Below are positions 1 to 6,802 of a stretch of 13,191 bases of DNA, piece after piece. This DNA is from JBCCQH01 sp039024435 (GTDB lineage: Bacteria; Bacteroidota; Bacteroidia; J057; JADKCL01), in the NCBI GenBank assembly GCA_039024435.1, contig JBCCQH010000152.1, forward strand, positions 1 through 13,191, written 5' to 3'. Made by a program: the position numbers and the translations under genes. The first letter of the stretch is position 1. Each line of letters opens with the position of its first letter. The notes below the pieces were generated by a model, which did not search any database, was not told where the DNA came from, and worked only from the letters and a program-made list of their open reading frames with translations.

Positions 1-1592
1 AACGCCAGGGGGTCCGGATCGAAAATTTCTGGCTCAGTTGGCATACCCGGATAAAGGGCCGCCGATTTGCGATTGGGGAAAGCAACCACAAGGTCTATCG
101 GGTGTACGACCTCCCTCAGCCCCCGATGCACCACCCCGCCTGGACCCAGGTTTTGGACTTCGCCTGTCAGTTGGGGAAGGGGCGTTCACGCAAAAGAGGC
201 TTGGCGGGGCAGACAATGCGGGAATTCCTGCGCCAGGCGCAGGTGGTCTACCAAGTTAACCGTAACCCATTTACCGAGGTTTTCTCCGGCAAGCGTTTGG
301 TAAATATGCGGGAATTCAATTCACGTCGCTACGCTTCCCGGAGGATCATTGGAGATTGTAATTCGCTGGGCTACGTATTGGATGGAGTGTTCAAGTCACT
401 GGGCCTGAAATCGGTCCCCCTTGAAATCGATGGTAGTGCCCAAGGTTGCAGCTTGTGCCTACAGGGGATCATTCTAACTGAGCCCAAGGTTGATAGCTGT
501 CGCATTGGTCTTCTTAATGAAACCAATTGTGAATTTGGCCGGCACGTATTCTTGAAGATTGTGGAGGGCTCTCCGCAGCTTTATGATCCTTCCTTTCGGG
601 TTTACGATTCTACGCCTATTCGCGACACGTTTAAGATTTGTACCAAGAAGGTGCTGAGACTTTCTCCCCAGGTTTACATGCAGACTTTTTTTCGGACAAC
701 CAGTGGGGACACAACTTGTTGCGGCCCAACCAAGATTAATGCAGACAGCATGGCAGCAGCCCCATTGGTTCAAGACAATTTCTTTAGATTTCAGGAGCTG
801 TACGTTTCACCACCAAATCAAATAAACATTGATTCCAATGGCGTCGAATATACGTTTACTCCGCTCTGGGATAGCCTGCGGTACGATCAAAGGGTCCAAA
901 TTTTGTTTTCCGTTGAGAAAAACGATTCCAACCAGTCTGACTCGCTTGGTCAGATGCTGTCGATTGTCCAAATAATCAGTCCTCAATCAACCGCTCAATA
1001 TCTAAAGAGCTATGTCGCAAACATCCCTTATGGCTTTACTTACCGTGTAGATATTATACCTGAAGAAGCCGATTCTACGCTTCACGTGGAAAGTAAGGTA
1101 GCAAATTGCGCTTTCGTTGGGACAATGCAACCGAGCCCTCCTTTGGTGCATCACAAGAACTTATTCATTGGTCCGGATCGCAAATTCGGGGTGGAACACA
1201 ATGCCACCATTGATATCTCAATCGAGGTATTGCAGGAGTTGAGTTTGGAACTTAAGAATTGGGTTGAATCTCTAACCAACGGTTACGACGAAAGCGAACG
1301 GCCAATGCAAACAATCGTATGGACGGTTCCGGATACCATGTTTATTGGCGAGCGATACTCGATTTCTTTTGAACCCGACACATTGTATGAAAATCAGAGC
1401 ATCGATTCCAAGGCTCTAAGGTCTAACCAAGGAAACATAGTTTACGGTCGAGGACAGTCCTATATATTCAGTCCTTTTAAAGTTGGTGAAGGGAAACTCC
1501 CCGCAAACATTGGAATCGTTGCTTCCCAATCTTGTTCAAGGTTTCCGTTGACTTTGCGAGATACCGCGCACTATACAGTAAAGTTGAGGTAA
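1..1592 (+). CDS. Transglutaminase-like domain protein, 5' end outside the window
   Basis: The reading frame is already open at base 3 and runs to TAA at 1590-1592, so the true start lies upstream; a GTG at 102 is only an internal candidate. Numbering from the codon at base 3, the protein shows the core of the transglutaminase/papain-like fold: GDC with Cys119 at the head of a helix ending in SLGLKS, His181 in GRHVFLKI, and Asp195 in QLYDPSF. This Cys-His-Asp order and spacing fits the family, but the match is my reading of motifs and is divergent. A stretch before it (WTQVLDFACQLGKG) resembles the helical lead-in seen in some bacterial transglutaminase-like proteins. The C-terminal 300 residues look beta-rich and I recognise no domain there. 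Base composition falls from GC-rich before about base 300 to clearly AT-richer after it, unlike the downstream genes, which hints at transfer or recombination. Cleavage or crosslinking activity and substrate are unknown. Confidence 0.72.
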   Translation, partial: RQGVRIENFWLSWHTRIKGRRFAIGESNHKVYRVYDLPQPPMHHPAWTQVLDFACQLGKGRSRKRGLAGQTMREFLRQAQVVYQVNRNPFTEVFSGKRLVNMREFNSRRYASRRIIGDCNSLGYVLDGVFKSLGLKSVPLEIDGSAQGCSLCLQGIILTEPKVDSCRIGLLNETNCEFGRHVFLKIVEGSPQLYDPSFRVYDSTPIRDTFKICTKKVLRLSPQVYMQTFFRTTSGDTTCCGPTKINADSMAAAPLVQDNFFRFQELYVSPPNQINIDSNGVEYTFTPLWDSLRYDQRVQILFSVEKNDSNQSDSLGQMLSIVQIISPQSTAQYLKSYVANIPYGFTYRVDIIPEEADSTLHVESKVANCAFVGTMQPSPPLVHHKNLFIGPDRKFGVEHNATIDISIEVLQELSLELKNWVESLTNGYDESERPMQTIVWTVPDTMFIGERYSISFEPDTLYENQSIDSKALRSNQGNIVYGRGQSYIFSPFKVGEGKLPANIGIVASQSCSRFPLTLRDTAHYTVKLR

Positions 1593-1709
1593 AACCATTG
1601 GAAATATGGAGAGGAATAATTGGAAAAAGAGTATTCTATCCTCCCACAATGTAATTTCCCCTTCAGTAGGAAAGCTGTTCGAACTTGATTTTCCAGTTGC
1701 CTTACCGTG

Positions 1710-1737
1710 AACTTTATCGCCGATAAAGTTTGGCGAT
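1710..1737. repeat. Nested inverted repeats between convergent genes
   Basis: Bases 1710-1718 (AACTTTATC) and 1722-1730 (GATAAAGTT) form a perfect 9-bp inverted repeat around a 3-base loop. A second pairing, ATCGCC at 1716-1721 with GGCGAT at 1732-1737, uses part of the same bases, so the two hairpins exclude each other. The site lies between the stop of the transglutaminase-like gene and the stop of the small minus-strand gene, so a bidirectional terminator or a protein-binding palindrome is possible. No T-run follows on either strand. The rest of 1593-1843 shows no gene. Confidence 0.45.
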
Positions 1738-1843
1738 TAGACCGATCAATGAAGAGATAACCGACAATGGGCAAATACATCGATTCCTGTGTCCACTGGA
1801 TGGAAGTTAATTGATTTCTGAGATTTCAAGGCTAACTGCTGCT

Positions 1844-2119
1844 TCAAATAGGATCCCATTTTTCAATGATTGCATCTTCTTTCCATTCCTGCCCCTCTTG
1901 CAAGGTTATTTCAATTAAATCTCCTATGTTAGGAACCCGAATCAATTTTGGCAAAAGAAACCTATTTACCGGGGTGGTATCATCATCATCTGATTGCGCA
2001 CCTGGCGGTATAAATACAATACCATTAAATTCCTGTCCCTGATCCGTGACCTGGCTCACCGTTCCTCTTCCGGTCCTCCCCGTACTAGCCTGGACCTTTT
2101 CATCACTTGCTGTACTCAT
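1844..2119 (-). CDS. Small 91-residue protein, possibly OB-fold-like, function unknown
   Basis: This frame runs from ATG at 2119 to TGA at 1844-1846 and encodes 91 residues. The first 16 residues are polar and probably disordered. Then follows a beta-like stretch, GRGTVSQVTDQGQEFNGIVF, an acidic linker (DDDDTT), and a second stretch with VPNIGDLIEITL and EDAIIEKW. The order of G-V, a central aromatic/isoleucine strand, a GD-hydrophobic strand and a final A-I-I strand recalls cold-shock/S1-type OB folds, but key RNA-binding aromatics are not clear, so this is only a suggestion. There is no signal peptide or membrane segment. It has its own promoter-like element about 40 bases upstream and faces the transglutaminase-like gene tail to tail. 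It is AT-richer than the sigma operon behind it. I do not recognise the family. Confidence 0.55.
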   Translation of the reverse strand: MSTASDEKVQASTGRTGRGTVSQVTDQGQEFNGIVFIPPGAQSDDDDTTPVNRFLLPKLIRVPNIGDLIEITLQEGQEWKEDAIIEKWDPI

Positions 2120-2159
2120 AAACTTAACTTTTTAAGTGTAAAAAATTTTCAATCCATGT

Positions 2160-2167
2160 CAAAAATA
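2160..2167 (-). promoter_or_regulatory. Bacteroidota -7 element for the small 91-residue gene
   Basis: On the minus strand the bases read TATTTTTG, an exact match to the Bacteroidota -7 consensus TAnnTTTG. A TTG lies 15 bases upstream rather than the usual 19-21, so the -33 box is weak. Transcription would start near base 2153 and give a leader of about 33 bases before the ATG at 2119. Confidence 0.5.
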
Positions 2168-2204
2168 AATCGACAATGGATTCAATATCACATCCTAGTG
2201 ACAA

Positions 2205-2221
2205 AAATCAAAATTTGATTT
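2205..2221 (-). terminator. Weak AT-rich hairpin at the end of the anti-sigma gene
   Basis: AAATCAA and TTGATTT form a 7-bp hairpin with a 3-base loop that touches the stop codon of the anti-sigma gene. On the minus strand it is followed by a short T-rich stretch. The stem is entirely weak pairs apart from one G-C, so termination is uncertain. It also separates the sigma operon from the promoter of the next minus-strand gene. Confidence 0.35.
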
Positions 2222-2978
2222 ACATTTTTTCCATTTTCTGCAACAATTGCCGCACCCGATCCCAATTGTAGCGGAAACCGGCGGCTTCGCCTTGCTGAAA
2301 ATGATCGACCGCCGCTTTCGCCTGCCCCTCCTGCAGATAGCTCAACCCCACGTACCAGGCCGCCACTTCCCGATAGGCCGCTTCCGGATCCCCAGCAATC
2401 GGCCCCAGGACAGCCCGAGCGGACTCCGGCTGCCCGGCCCCCAGATGACTCACCCCCAGAAACACCCGCACTTGGGGATAAATTGTATCCCTCGGCGGCA
2501 CCGAGGCAAAGAATGGAATCGCCGCTGCGTACTCCCCGCCCAGATAGGCTTCCCAGGCCTGTTCGTAAGCCGATTCCGGATCGGTCCCCCGGACCGGGCC
2601 TCCCTGCGTGTAGGGCGCAAAATTCTCCGCGTACAAGGCCTCCGGGGTCATCGGCCCCCCTCCGCGGTAAATAAATACGCCCACCACCGCCAGCAACAGC
2701 ACCGCCGCCGCGATCCCCACCCCCCGCCAGTTCACCCGCCACACTTGAGCTTCCATCGGCGCTTCATCGGCTACCTGCGCACTCACCTTCCGCATCCGCG
2801 CTTCCAGGTCCCGGCGGCGCCCCGCCTTCAGGACCAGGTTCAGGCCCCGCTGCACCGCCAACTCCTCGGCCAGGTCCGGTTCCGCCGCCAGCCGCGCCTC
2901 AAGCTGCACCCGCGCCTCCCCGGCCAGTTTGCCGGCCAGGTAGTCGAGGATCAGCGCGGTGTCTTTTTCATTTGCCAT
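2220..2978 (-). CDS. Membrane anti-sigma factor-like protein with periplasmic TPR region
   Basis: The predicted protein has 252 residues. Residues 8-60 (LILDYLAGKLAGEARVQLE, then EPDLAEEL) match the short helical N-terminal domain of anti-sigma factors, but without the zinc-binding His-Cys-Cys set, so it would be the metal-free type. One membrane helix lies at about 86-104 (GVGIAAAVLLLAVVGVFIY). Residues 130-245 form helical pairs of TPR character (AYEQAWEAYLGGEYAAAIPFF, then AWYVGLSYLQEGQAKAAVDHF). The expected topology is sigma-binding part in the cytoplasm and TPRs in the periplasm, where they could sense a partner. I chose ATG at 2978; a TTG at 3002 overlapping the sigma stop is in frame but less likely. 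The gene follows the ECF sigma gene by 20 bases, which strongly supports co-transcription and the role of holding that sigma factor inactive. Alternative: a TPR protein of other function that only borrows the N-terminal domain. Confidence 0.84.
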   Translation of the reverse strand: MANEKDTALILDYLAGKLAGEARVQLEARLAAEPDLAEELAVQRGLNLVLKAGRRRDLEARMRKVSAQVADEAPMEAQVWRVNWRGVGIAAAVLLLAVVGVFIYRGGGPMTPEALYAENFAPYTQGGPVRGTDPESAYEQAWEAYLGGEYAAAIPFFASVPPRDTIYPQVRVFLGVSHLGAGQPESARAVLGPIAGDPEAAYREVAAWYVGLSYLQEGQAKAAVDHFQQGEAAGFRYNWDRVRQLLQKMEKM

Positions 2979-2998
2979 AGCATCACCAAAATCTGCGG

Positions 2999-3586
2999 TC
3001 AATTGCCCAATAGTTCAGCGATCAATTTGCGGAAACTGGACCGCTTGCGCACCTTTTCCCGCATTGCCTTGCGGCATTTTGTCTTCTTGTTCATTGCCGC
3101 CTGTACCGAGTAGCCCAACTGTTCCGCCACCCACTTCATCGGCCGGCCTTCCCCATCGCTCCAGTACAGCAATTGCCGGCAGGTCTCGTCCAGGGTATTA
3201 AGGATCTCCCGGACCCGCTGCGCGAGATCAGCCACCTCGAGAAATCCCAAAGGATCCCGCTCGGTATCCGGCAGTTCCGCCTCGATTTCCGGCAGGATAG
3301 GAACGGTTCGCCCCGAGCGTTTGAGCAAGTCCCGCCAGCGGTTGCGGCAAATGGCAAACAGGTAGGTGCTGATGCGGCTTTTGCCGGCAAACTTTCCATC
3401 CAAAATCTGCTCGTAGACGCGAATGACGCCGTGCTGCAGCACCTCATCGGCCTCGCTGGGACTGCCGCCGCACTTTGCGATAAAAGCCCCAATCACCGTG
3501 CGGTTATCCGCGTACAACTGCGCGAGACAGCGGTCCGCTGCTTCCTTCCCGGACCGAATGCCCGCGATCAATTCTTCATCCGACAT
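2999..3586 (-). CDS. ECF-type sigma-70 family RNA polymerase sigma factor
   Basis: The protein has 195 residues from ATG at 3586. Region 2 spans about residues 15-90: a helix with EADEVLQHGVIRVYEQIL, then the -10-recognition part ISTYLFAICRNRWRDLLKR. Region 4 spans about 120-180 with a helix-turn-helix, TLDETCRQLLYW, WVAEQLGYS and the basic recognition helix AAMNKKTKCRKAM. There is no region 1.1 or 3, as expected of ECF factors. It would direct RNA polymerase to a small regulon in response to a signal passed by the membrane anti-sigma partner encoded next. The longer frame that begins at GTG 3634 is unlikely because a promoter -7 box sits at 3635-3642, so that GTG would lie at or before the transcription start. 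The regulon and signal cannot be told from the sequence. Confidence 0.93.
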   Translation of the reverse strand: MSDEELIAGIRSGKEAADRCLAQLYADNRTVIGAFIAKCGGSPSEADEVLQHGVIRVYEQILDGKFAGKSRISTYLFAICRNRWRDLLKRSGRTVPILPEIEAELPDTERDPLGFLEVADLAQRVREILNTLDETCRQLLYWSDGEGRPMKWVAEQLGYSVQAAMNKKTKCRKAMREKVRKRSSFRKLIAELLGN

Positions 3587-3634
3587 GGGCGAAATCTCAC
3601 TTACTCTGTCTGTTCGCTTCTTAAAAACACGCAC

Positions 3635-3665
3635 GAAAGGTACGATTATTGGCCTCTAAATCAAA
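3635..3665 (-). promoter_or_regulatory. Promoter of the ECF sigma/anti-sigma operon
   Basis: On the minus strand, TTTG (3665-3662) is followed after 19 bases by TACCTTTC (3642-3635), seven of eight matches to TAnnTTTG. This is the housekeeping promoter pattern of Bacteroidota. A/T-rich tracts at about 3678-3700 lie just upstream and could act like an UP element. The predicted transcription start is near 3628, giving a leader of about 42 bases and deciding the sigma start at 3586. Confidence 0.65.
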
Positions 3666-4240
3666 TTAGGCGGTATTTCTGAAAAAAATTAAAAAAAGTG
3701 GTTAGGTTTCGCCGGCCCCAATCGTCAAAGAGGTGCAAAGGCCAAACGCCCCTCCGGATTCCGGAATTGTACACCCGGGGAGGCAGCCGAATGGCCTGAC
3801 TATTTGATCACACAACCTTTGATGTAAAATGAAAACGACCCCTAATCTGGCCGGCGAGCAAAGTATGCCGGTACCCAAAAATGTTTTTCTTCGAATGCTT
3901 CACTTTTGGCGGAATGCGGTGCAAATCGCGGCCCGTTGGACGCCCCCGGAAGACGACCTCCGAACAGTGCTCGTGCGCAATGCGGCATTGCGATGGCGGC
4001 AACGTCCTCCCACTGTCCAAGAGAATTGTACGTCTTTGCGCCGCCCATAACCTCCTCCTACGGTCCCTGATCTGTGGACTGGGATCTCCATTCGCGCGCT
4101 GATTTACCAGCGGCGGATCACGAGATCCACTTTATCACCCTCTTTTCAATTCAATCAATAATTTTTTAATCCGGCTCCGGCTGGAATTGACCCTCCCCGA
4201 GTGAGAGGGGAAGACCGCCGTAGCCACAATTTTCTAACCC
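3666..4240. other. 575-base intergenic stretch without a certain gene
   Basis: No known RNA gene or domain is recognised here. Two small frames overlap on opposite strands: plus 3829-4050 (73 codons, ATG after an A/T-rich TGATGTAAA) and minus 4048-3842 (68 codons, ATG preceded by AGGAGGAGG, a signal little used in Bacteroidota). The plus frame has somewhat more GC at third positions, but neither has a convincing promoter or family resemblance, so at most one is real. A short hairpin TCCGG/CCGGA surrounds base 3760. TCCCC/GGGGA makes another hairpin at about 4194-4211, shortly before the next gene. Bases 4140-4170 are A/T-rich and may hold the promoter of the T9SS cargo gene (TAATTTTT, seven of eight to the -7 box), without a clear -33 box. 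Confidence 0.4.
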
Positions 4241-5131
4241 ATGCTTCAAAAGCGTTCAAGTGACGCGACCGGACGAGTGTTTCGGTCACGTAAAGGGGCT
4301 TACTATGCCCAAATCTTTCCTACTTTCCGCTACTTCTGCGGATTCATTATCGTTTTTTGTCTGGCGCAAGTCGCTCAGGCCCAGGTCACCTGGAGCACCG
4401 TCGGTGAGTTTCGGGTGGGATACGAACTGTCGACCAGCGCCGCAACTTTGGCCGCTGGTGAGCAGTTTGCCATAAAACTGTACGCAGATGTCGAAGATTC
4501 TTCGGCGGCCATCGGCGTGCTGTTTGACGTGGTGCTCGACCCCAGCGTATCCGTAGAATCGGCCGCGCTGTCGATCCCGAGCAGCAGTTGGTTGGGGACC
4601 TCGGATGATCTGGCAACCGGCTACCAGCACGTCGCCAGAAGCGAAGAAGTCGAGGTTCACCGCACCGACGAAACCACCGCGAGTGGCGAAGGCGAGCTGA
4701 TTTCCCTGCATTGCAAAGTCGGCGCAAATCCGATTGCTGCGCGCCAAGTGGTACAGTCCGGTGGGGGCAACATCATCATGATCGAAAACCTGGATCTGCG
4801 CTTGGCCGCTCCCGGGGCGACGTCCACCGGGGAAAATCCCGGGGAAACGGCCCCCCCCGAGGCGGCATCTTCCCCAACCGCCGTGCCGACCGCCGGCATT
4901 CGCCCGCGGCTGTACCCCAATCCCACCACCGCGTGGATTGCGTTTGCCGGAATCGGGACCGAGCCCACCCAAGTTAGTGTCTATGACGGGGCAGGCCGGT
5001 GCCAGATGCAGTTGGTGGTGCGGGGAAACGAACGCGTGCCTGTGGCCCACCTGCCTGCGGGAACCTACCTGGTCCGCTTGCGGGGAACCCAATCCGGAAC
5101 CCGACAATCCGGGCGGTTTACCGTTCAGTAA
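4241..5131 (+). CDS. Secreted cohesin-like protein with T9SS C-terminal sorting domain (copy A)
   Basis: The 296-residue protein has a long n-region, then a signal peptide core (FCGFIIVFCLAQVAQA) with likely cleavage after Ala47, before QVTW. Residues 48-180 look like a beta-sandwich of the cohesin/carbohydrate-binding type: paired strands around IGVLFDVVLDPSVSVESAAL and SSWLGTSDD, ending in NIIMIENLDLRL. A Pro/Thr/Glu-rich linker (about 185-215) leads to a T9SS type A sorting domain that starts at LYPNPT (Tyr225) and contains LPAGTYLVRL. Such tails direct export through the outer membrane by the type IX system and are then removed or used for anchoring. No enzyme motif is seen, so the role is probably binding or scaffolding at the surface. 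ATG 4241 is the only in-frame ATG before the signal core; the 30-residue n-region is unusually long. It is a paralogue of the protein at 6803-7540. Confidence 0.83.
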   Translation: MLQKRSSDATGRVFRSRKGAYYAQIFPTFRYFCGFIIVFCLAQVAQAQVTWSTVGEFRVGYELSTSAATLAAGEQFAIKLYADVEDSSAAIGVLFDVVLDPSVSVESAALSIPSSSWLGTSDDLATGYQHVARSEEVEVHRTDETTASGEGELISLHCKVGANPIAARQVVQSGGGNIIMIENLDLRLAAPGATSTGENPGETAPPEAASSPTAVPTAGIRPRLYPNPTTAWIAFAGIGTEPTQVSVYDGAGRCQMQLVVRGNERVPVAHLPAGTYLVRLRGTQSGTRQSGRFTVQ

Positions 5132-5175
5132 GCCTTGTGGCTGACCGTGACAACTGACTTTTTTTGGCCGGGGCG

Positions 5176-6600
5176 CTACGTGCGACTCCGGTCTTTCCCG
5201 TGGGCGAGGGCAGCGATTTTTTCCAGGAACCAATGGCGCGCGACATTCATGGGCGACTGGACAACGGCTTCGCGCAACTCGGCAAGCTGGGCGGGATGGT
5301 CCGGAGTCAGGGTGATCAGGCGGCGGTACAGGCGCACAAACTCCTGGTAGATCCGCAAGCGCGGGGGCGCCAGGTGTTGGTAGCGGTACAAATACAGCCG
5401 AAACGAGTGGACCAGCGATTCCGCTCCGATGTCGTCTCCGGTCTCGTAATAGATCCGCAGCAGGTAGGAGCGGATGTCCAGGCCCAGGAAAGGATCCTGA
5501 TTGAGGTGGATGGCCCGGTTGAAATGGGGCTCGGCGGTGCCCCAATCACCCTGGGCGTAGGCCAGCAGCCCCAACGAATGGGCCTGAAAGACGGCGGCCT
5601 GCTCGGGCGGCAGGTGCGCTGCGTGGTCCACGATCAGGTGCTCAGTCCACGCGTACTCCCCGGTGCGGAGGCCGACTTTGACCATCGTGTTGAAGAGGAT
5701 GGGGTCCAGGTATTGGTAGTCGGAAAAAATCCCCTTCGCGAGCATTTCCCGGAAAAAATGGTGCATTTCCCGGAGTGCACCGGTTGCCCCGGCATTTGCG
5801 GCGCGGGTGCAGTGGTTGATGGCGACGAGGTAGAGGCTGTAGGCGAGGGGACGGGCAAAAGTAGCGGCATATTGGGTCAGGTGGGCCTTGACCCGGGCGC
5901 GCTGGGCGGGTGTGGGGTCGCCCCGTTGGTCCAGGAGGGCGGAACAGGTCTGGATCAAGGGGGAATCGGACCACTTTCCCGCCTGGATTTCGCGCTGGAG
6001 CAGGGCCAGGAGGGCGGAGTCGGGGCGGGCAGAACGGCCATCGATGATGCGGTTGCGTTCCTGCTGTCCGAGGGCACTGTACAGGCGTTTGGCGGCAAAG
6101 GTCGCTTCCAGGCCCGCTACGTAATGCGCGTAGGTGATGGCGCGGCGGCCCTCGCGCTGCAACTGCGCGGTGATGCGTTCCCGCGCCCAGAGGTCGGCGA
6201 GTTCCAGGCGTTCTAGGCTCACCGGTTGCCGGGCCAGTTTGCGCTCCGCTTTGGCTTCCAGATTGGGCAAGTATTTATTTACGCCGAGTTGCCGGAGGGC
6301 GCGGTAGCGATACAATTCCCACTCATCGGAGTCGCGCAGCGCGTCCAGAGTTACCGCATCGATCAAGCGCTGCACCAACTCGGAGCGCAAGTTGCGGATG
6401 TGCTTTTCAGAAAAGGGTTTTTTCGGGTAGACTTGCCGGTAGATTTCGGCACTTTCCACCGTTCCCCGGCGGATCAGGCGCAGGGTGGCCGCCAACATTT
6501 TTTCGCGTTGGCGCGTACTTTTTTCCAGATCACGGGCAAAGCGTTTGACCGTTTTTGACGGCAGGTTTTCGAGCAGGTATTCAAGTTTCTGTTGGGACAT
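5176..6600 (-). CDS. Cytoplasmic TPR-type helical repeat protein, function unknown
   Basis: The protein has 474 residues with no signal peptide and no membrane helix. Residues 1-85 form a basic, helical N-terminal domain (LLENLPSKTVKRFARDL, then SEKHIRNLRSELVQRLIDAV). Its layout recalls a group of Bacteroidota-specific, roughly 500-residue TPR proteins with a similar opening. Helical repeats fill the rest; the clearest TPR-like pair is at about 334-405 (AHSLGLLAYAQGDWGTAEPHF, then LLRIYYETGDDIGAESLVHSF). No catalytic motif is visible, so it is likely a protein-protein interaction scaffold. It starts at ATG 6600, diverging from the second T9SS cargo gene and ending tail to tail 44 bases from the first. 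A weak -7 match (TACATTTT) lies at 6673-6666. Codon use matches the GC-rich core genes. The link to its secreted neighbours is positional only. Confidence 0.8.
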   Translation of the reverse strand: MSQQKLEYLLENLPSKTVKRFARDLEKSTRQREKMLAATLRLIRRGTVESAEIYRQVYPKKPFSEKHIRNLRSELVQRLIDAVTLDALRDSDEWELYRYRALRQLGVNKYLPNLEAKAERKLARQPVSLERLELADLWARERITAQLQREGRRAITYAHYVAGLEATFAAKRLYSALGQQERNRIIDGRSARPDSALLALLQREIQAGKWSDSPLIQTCSALLDQRGDPTPAQRARVKAHLTQYAATFARPLAYSLYLVAINHCTRAANAGATGALREMHHFFREMLAKGIFSDYQYLDPILFNTMVKVGLRTGEYAWTEHLIVDHAAHLPPEQAAVFQAHSLGLLAYAQGDWGTAEPHFNRAIHLNQDPFLGLDIRSYLLRIYYETGDDIGAESLVHSFRLYLYRYQHLAPPRLRIYQEFVRLYRRLITLTPDHPAQLAELREAVVQSPMNVARHWFLEKIAALAHGKDRSRT

Positions 6601-6802
6601 TTTTCCGGGAAAATTATCGAGGTATGGCTCCTCAATATCAACATTTTGTCGGAATTATGGTAAGAAAAATGTAGGACAATCAGAGAGAATTGTACTTGGT
6701 TAGCCCTTATTGGAAGGCTTAATTGATACTGTTTTCAGGAATATCCAATTAAACCAATCTACTATGTATTCTTTTTCAAGTTTCGACTTGTGGGCGAAGT
6801 GT

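Noticed and set aside
1571..1780. 69-codon minus-strand frame after the transglutaminase-like gene
   Set aside because: It overlaps the real gene end and the inverted repeat, has no promoter and no family resemblance.
2247..3113. 288-codon plus-strand frame over the anti-sigma gene
   Set aside because: Arg/Pro/His-rich shadow, overlaps two genes with recognised domains.
3002..3634. Extended sigma factor start at GTG 3634
   Set aside because: The GTG abuts the predicted -7 box, so it would not be inside the transcript; ATG 3586 gives the usual ECF length.
4286..5545. 419-codon minus-strand frame across T9SS cargo gene A
   Set aside because: It covers a gene with a signal peptide and sorting tail and reads as Pro/Arg/Gly-rich low-complexity shadow sequence.
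5164..6216. 350-codon open frame on the plus strand opposite the TPR gene
   Set aside because: It is fully antisense to a convincing helical repeat protein; its Gly/Val/Gln-rich content is what GC-rich codon bias leaves on the opposite strand, and no domain is seen.
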